Below, one piece after another: positions 60,288 through 64,000 of a DNA stretch of 64,000 nt. The stretch comes from Fimbriimonas ginsengisoli Gsoil 348 (GTDB taxonomy: Bacteria > Armatimonadota > Fimbriimonadia > Fimbriimonadales > Fimbriimonadaceae), in contig CAMCVK010000004.1 in the NCBI GenBank assembly GCA_945881865.1, positions 124,001 to 188,000 on the forward strand, in the 5' to 3' direction. Position 1 is the stretch's first letter. Every line of letters starts with the position of its first letter. A program made the translations under genes and the position numbers. The notes beneath the pieces are model-generated. The model saw nothing but the letters and a program-made list of their open reading frames with translations, was not told where the DNA came from and did no database searches.

Positions 60288-62981
60288 GTGCTGCGAACCG
60301 TCTCCCTTCTTGGCCTTGCTTGCTTTGCCCTCGTGGCGCACGGGCAAACCGGGCGACTCCGGGTTGAGCTCGGCACGTTGCAGACCCGACAGGCGGTTGA
60401 CCCGAAGATTTCCAACGCCGCGATGGCGTTTCACCAGCGCGTTGCCCGCCTGACGGAGAAGAACCGCGCGAAAGTGAAGTCGAAAGAGATGGGCTTCGCC
60501 TATCCGGTCCGCGTTGAGGTCACGCGTAACGGCGAGCCAGCCCCGACCGGCGGCCCCACGAAGCGGTTTGGCGACATCACGTTGCAGTTCGAAACTTCGG
60601 GCGCGGCCTCCTTCACTCCGGCCTACCGCCAGCTTCTGGAGGACACCTACGCGACGGCGAAACCGACCATGGACGCGCTTTTTGGCCGCGCACTCCTCGG
60701 CGGCACCGTCCGCGTCCGCAACTTTGACATCGAGATTCCGGATCGCAATGCCGTTGCCGGTGGGATTTACCTTCCGAACAACGGAAGCGGCCAACGCGAG
60801 ATCCGGTTCCCGGTTTACAGCAACCGCGAGGCGGCGGCGGTCAACTTCATCCACACGCTTCTGCTGGCCTACCAAGGCGACACGCCCTACCGCTACGATG
60901 CTTTCCAAGAGGGATTGGTCCGCGCCGTCGTCGCGCAGGTCGTCCGAACGCCCGCCGCCGTAACCGGGTTGGTTCCTGACTCCATCGAGCAGGTGCTTGC
61001 CAACACCTACGAGGTCGGCGGCTTTTACGATTGGTATAACCAGCGGGCTCTGGGAGGTGATCTTTTCATCGCACCGAACCTGCTGAACGAGCCGCTTCCG
61101 GCGGGCGGCAGCTACGGCGGCCTATACCTCCTCCGGTATCGCATGGCCGGTGCTGCCTGGCAAAAGGTTTTGGTCGAGTATCCCGCCTTTGCCCTTGAAC
61201 TTAACGCGCGGCTAGCCGCCGACCCCACGCTCGGCGCGAGCGTACCGCGACTTATCACCGCCGGCCAGAATATTCTCAACACCCAGCGTCCGACCGGTCC
61301 AACTCTGGAGGGCCGAACCTTCGCGGATTGGTTCCGTCGGCAGGCGGTTCTCGAAACGAAAGACACCGCTGGACCGAAGCTGCTGGTTCAGCCCACGCCG
61401 ATCACGAGCGGCCTGGCCGGAGTCGATTTTGGCGTGTTCAACATCGAATTGACCTACTTCAGCAAGGCCATCAACGGGAACGAAACGCTGCTCACCGGCA
61501 CCTGCTTCCCGATTTTTTGGTCGACCGACTTTGCGACCCGGTTTAGCCCGAGCGTGCAGGACGATCGAATCGACATCGCGGGCGCGTACGGAAGCGTCGG
61601 CCCGAACTTCCCGAATGACCTTGGCGGCGTGCCCTACCGCGTGAATGTCGACCTGCCGGTCGGCGGCGAAGTTGCCCGGGCGTTTCTTCCGGCGGGGGCC
61701 ATTGCAACGGGCTCCGTGCCGACCCCGAACGACTTCTTTGGAACCGTGGTTGGCGCAACCGCCCCTGCCGGAGGACAACTGAAAGTCCGGCTGAGCCTTT
61801 CGGGAACCGTGCTCGCGGAGCCAACCGTGCAAAACGGGGCCTTCGGAGCCCGAATCAACAACGACGCGTTCCTGAGGAGCCGCGCGCTGGTTGCGACAGT
61901 CATCTCCGTTAGCGGATCGACCGAGACCATATTGTTCTCGCGGGCCGTCAACAAGGGCCCGGGTGAACTTGCGCTGGACCTGCGGGTTGGCGCCGAGAGC
62001 AACTATTCCGTCTTGGTTCCGGCCGGACTCGCGGCCGTTGGAGTTCCGCTGGAACCATTCTCGGCAGACCTTCCAACGGTGTTTAACGAACCGGCGGCGT
62101 CGCTGCTGGCAGCCCGCTACAGCTCTACGCGCGGCGGCTTCGACTTTTATCCCGACTTCGCCAACCTCGGCGCGGGGACGGCTGCCTTCACGAGATTCGA
62201 CACCGCGCGAACGATCTCGGTGGACGGCGCGCGGGCGGTCGTTCCCACCTCGGTGGCCCTGCGGCCGGGCTGGAACCAGATCACGACACCGCTCTCGACG
62301 GAAGTCACCACCGGCCAAGTTCGCGTGGTCGCCGGGGCAGACTTCCCGCAATTGTGGTCGGATGCCGTTGGCGTTAGCGTGGGAGCCGAGATTTTTGAGT
62401 TTGTCCCGGGAGCAAATAACCCCACGTCCGGCGTTCCGGAGACGGGCAGCTTTGTTGCCGCAACGATCTTCCGCCCGGGCAAGTCGGTTTACGTGCGATG
62501 CCTCTCCTCTGACGGCGCGACGCTCCTGTTCATTCCGGCACCATCCACCGGAAGCAACCCGCGCCCGCTGGGCTGGCAAATGACGGCAAAGATTCAGCCC
62601 GGCAATGGCGGCCGAGAACGCGCGGAGGCCATCTTCGGCACGGCGCCAAACGCGACCCGAAGCTTTGACCGGAAGACGGACTCCGGCCTTCCCCCGATGA
62701 TGGGCGGGCTGCAGGCAACCGTCGTCGGCGACGTGGTCTATCACCGCGAGTTTCGACCGGCTAAGAGCAAGGATTCCTACGTGGTGCGGTTCGAAAACCT
62801 TCGGCCCGGTCAAACTTACACCGTGACTTTGGAGCAGGACGGAAAGTACGCCGACACGGTGAGTTGGTTTGACCCATACCGAAAGCGAATCACCCGCCTG
62901 GGCCGCCGCGCCGCCTTTGCCTTCACCGCCGAGGCAGCACGACAGTGGTTCCGAGTAGATGTCGCCGGGGTGCAGAAATGA
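60288..62981 (+). CDS. Large secreted protein, unknown function, peptidase-like N-terminal half
   Basis: The 897-residue product has a signal peptide (cleavage after V-A-H-G-Q, about residue 20). Residues about 60-350 look like a degenerate gluzincin-type peptidase fold. A helix F-I-H-T-L-L-L-A-Y-Q-G (about 186-196) occupies the place of HExxH-A-x-Q-G, and a later F-Q-E-G-L-V-R-A (about 205-212) resembles the xxEGLA helix, but the metal-binding pair is lost. Residues about 350-780 are beta-rich, and a C-terminal pre-peptidase-type domain (about 800-897) contains D-S-Y-V-V-R-F and Y-T-V-T-L. No named family is recognised. It is coupled to the next lipoprotein gene (ATGA). Confidence 0.75.
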   Translation: MLRTVSLLGLACFALVAHGQTGRLRVELGTLQTRQAVDPKISNAAMAFHQRVARLTEKNRAKVKSKEMGFAYPVRVEVTRNGEPAPTGGPTKRFGDITLQFETSGAASFTPAYRQLLEDTYATAKPTMDALFGRALLGGTVRVRNFDIEIPDRNAVAGGIYLPNNGSGQREIRFPVYSNREAAAVNFIHTLLLAYQGDTPYRYDAFQEGLVRAVVAQVVRTPAAVTGLVPDSIEQVLANTYEVGGFYDWYNQRALGGDLFIAPNLLNEPLPAGGSYGGLYLLRYRMAGAAWQKVLVEYPAFALELNARLAADPTLGASVPRLITAGQNILNTQRPTGPTLEGRTFADWFRRQAVLETKDTAGPKLLVQPTPITSGLAGVDFGVFNIELTYFSKAINGNETLLTGTCFPIFWSTDFATRFSPSVQDDRIDIAGAYGSVGPNFPNDLGGVPYRVNVDLPVGGEVARAFLPAGAIATGSVPTPNDFFGTVVGATAPAGGQLKVRLSLSGTVLAEPTVQNGAFGARINNDAFLRSRALVATVISVSGSTETILFSRAVNKGPGELALDLRVGAESNYSVLVPAGLAAVGVPLEPFSADLPTVFNEPAASLLAARYSSTRGGFDFYPDFANLGAGTAAFTRFDTARTISVDGARAVVPTSVALRPGWNQITTPLSTEVTTGQVRVVAGADFPQLWSDAVGVSVGAEIFEFVPGANNPTSGVPETGSFVAATIFRPGKSVYVRCLSSDGATLLFIPAPSTGSNPRPLGWQMTAKIQPGNGGRERAEAIFGTAPNATRSFDRKTDSGLPPMMGGLQATVVGDVVYHREFRPAKSKDSYVVRFENLRPGQTYTVTLEQDGKYADTVSWFDPYRKRITRLGRRAAFAFTAEAARQWFRVDVAGVQK

Positions 62982-63847
62982 GAAAGCTGGCAATCGCTCT
63001 CCTCGGCCTGCTTGCGATTTCCTGCGGCGGAGGGGGCGGCGGCGGCGGATCTTCCACCAACGTGACGCTCTCCGGCCGCGTCCTTAGCGTGGTGACGACG
63101 GGCGTCCTTGCCCCGGTTCCACGCGTGGCGGTGGGTACCACCGGCGTTGCGGTCGATGCGGCCGACGGCTCCTTCTTGATTTCGGTGCCAAGCTCCACAT
63201 CCGGCGTTTTCGTGCAGTCGTTCACTGACGGCATTCAAAACGCGACGTTTAGTTTTCCGGCCGCCACCGCCGACGTGGACTTGGGCGACCTCTGGCTCGG
63301 GCCGGAGAAAATCAATCTGAGAGGAACCGTGCGGAACGCCGCCACCAACGCCGTCATCCCGAACGCCGTCGTTTCGTTTGGCGGGCAAACCGGAACCACG
63401 AACGCGGCCGGGCAGTTCTCGCTTCCGGAAGTCGCCTATTCGTCGATCTCGCAGGCCGGATTCTGGGGCATCATCGGATCCGTCCGCGCCACCGGCTTCT
63501 TCGCTAATTCGTTCTCGGCAAGCGGCGTCACGGCCGTAACCGGCGTCGTCACCGTTGGCGACGTCCTCGTAGTGCCGTCGGGAGATTCGACCCCGCCGGG
63601 AATTCCCTACAACATCTACGGGCGCGTTTTGCCGACCGCGAGCGGTGCCGCCGCAACAGTGACGCTTTCGAGGGCCGGGACGCCGGTTCGAACCTACACC
63701 ACCGGCGGAGACGGTCGTTTCTATTTCTGGGTGGGTTCCGGTGCCTACAGCATTCGGGCGACGAAGGGCGCCCTGGCCAGCCCCGCGACGCCGGTCACCT
63801 TAGCCCAATCCAATCAGGTTGTTCAGCGCGATGTCACCCTCGAATAG
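62978..63847 (+). CDS. Lipoprotein with carboxypeptidase-regulatory-like repeats
   Basis: The 289-residue product has a lipobox L-A-I-S-C (Cys 16) followed by a run of eight glycines, then about three Ig-like CarboxypepD_reg-type repeats. The repeats are near residues 28-110 (V-T-L-S-G-R-V-L), 112-200 (N-L-R-G-T-V-R-N-A-A-T-N-A-V-I-P-N-A-V-V) and 212-289 (Y-N-I-Y-G-R-V-L). It is probably an outer-membrane-attached surface protein. The ATG overlaps the stop of the 897-residue protein, so the two are cotranslated and may act together. Its 3' end overlaps the next gene by 17 bp. Confidence 0.85.
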   Translation: MRKLAIALLGLLAISCGGGGGGGGSSTNVTLSGRVLSVVTTGVLAPVPRVAVGTTGVAVDAADGSFLISVPSSTSGVFVQSFTDGIQNATFSFPAATADVDLGDLWLGPEKINLRGTVRNAATNAVIPNAVVSFGGQTGTTNAAGQFSLPEVAYSSISQAGFWGIIGSVRATGFFANSFSASGVTAVTGVVTVGDVLVVPSGDSTPPGIPYNIYGRVLPTASGAAATVTLSRAGTPVRTYTTGGDGRFYFWVGSGAYSIRATKGALASPATPVTLAQSNQVVQRDVTLE

Positions 63848-64000
63848 CCTAGTATTCGCGGACCCGCGAAAGGTTTGGTTCCGGCGCATCGCCGCGACCG
63901 TCGTGGCGATTGCCAGCCTCGCCGTTTTGGGCAAGTTTGTGACCGAAACCTTGCAAATCGATCCGTTCGCCCGGGTCCGTCCACGTACGGTGCCCGGCGT
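63831..64000 (+). CDS. N-terminus of a membrane protein, truncated by the window edge
   Basis: An ATG at 63831 opens a frame that runs to the end of the window (56 codons). After a short polar start it has a basic-hydrophobic segment (V-W-F-R-R-I-A-A then about 18 hydrophobic residues, about residues 16-40), a signal anchor. Such starts are typical of large fused glycosyltransferase/polysaccharide deacetylase proteins of the envelope, but the visible part proves only a membrane anchor. It overlaps the preceding lipoprotein gene by 17 bp. Confidence 0.6.
   Translation, partial: MSPSNSLVFADPRKVWFRRIAATVVAIASLAVLGKFVTETLQIDPFARVRPRTVPG

Overview
The window is 64 kb of dense, GC-rich bacterial chromosome (roughly 60% GC by eye) with no rRNA, tRNA, CRISPR array, transposase or phage gene that I can see, and no gene-free stretch longer than about 260 bp. 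The mix points to a Gram-negative-type (diderm) bacterium outside Proteobacteria. It has fabZ-lpxA for lipid A, together with RNase Y plus YmdB, cdaA-ybbR (c-di-AMP), recF next to a DciA-like gene, a homocysteine methyltransferase/MTHFR fusion, and many secreted proteins of unknown family. The combination resembles Armatimonadota (Fimbriimonadia-like); that assignment is inference from gene content only.

Layout. 0.1-3.7 kb: a tandem pair of membrane-anchored paralogues and a small membrane protein. 3.8-7.5 kb: menaquinone/isoprenoid genes (ubiE/menG, polyprenyl diphosphate synthase), a HAD phosphatase, fabZ and lpxA. 7.5-16 kb: HAD phosphatase, matrixin-like protease, the methionine/folate fusion enzyme, an esterase, PEP carboxylase, a HIT-like protein and a hypothetical protein. 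16-18.4 kb: an ABC solute-binding protein fused to its permease. 18.5-22.4 kb: recA-recX-rny-ymdB behind a near-consensus sigma-70 promoter. 22.4-27.8 kb: a PKD protein, a LuxR-type regulator, cdsA, a perfect parS site, and valS. 27.8-31.5 kb (minus strand): recF-dciA-comEC in which ComEC is split into two overlapping genes. A 260-bp AT-rich gap with DnaA-box-like motifs follows and is a candidate oriC. 31.7-33.9 kb: RDD and DUF58 genes, divergent. 34.1-39.5 kb: three tandem paralogues encoding secreted proteins with conserved ends and divergent centres. 39.6-43.3 kb: HAAS/PadR pair, MNT nucleotidyltransferase with a broken HEPN partner, YARHG protein, fasciclin protein. 43.4-52.8 kb: MrfA-like helicase, tatC, a Gly/Pro-rich secreted protein, UvrD/PcrA helicase, a lipoprotein, a GNAT and pheA. 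52.9-56.0 kb: cdaA-ybbR-GNAT-rhodanese operon. 56.1-64 kb: orphan circularly permuted ATP-grasp, YncE/phosphoesterase fusion, large secreted protein, lipoprotein, and the start of a probable glycosyltransferase/deacetylase.

Two patterns stand out above gene level. First, at least eleven genes have a TANNNT-like -10 hexamer ending only 6-7 nt before the start codon. This implies widespread leaderless transcription, and I used it to choose several starts. Second, a perfect parS palindrome, recF-dciA and a DnaA-box-bearing AT-rich gap lie within 6.7 kb, suggesting that the replication origin is in or near this window although dnaA, dnaN and gyrB are not here.
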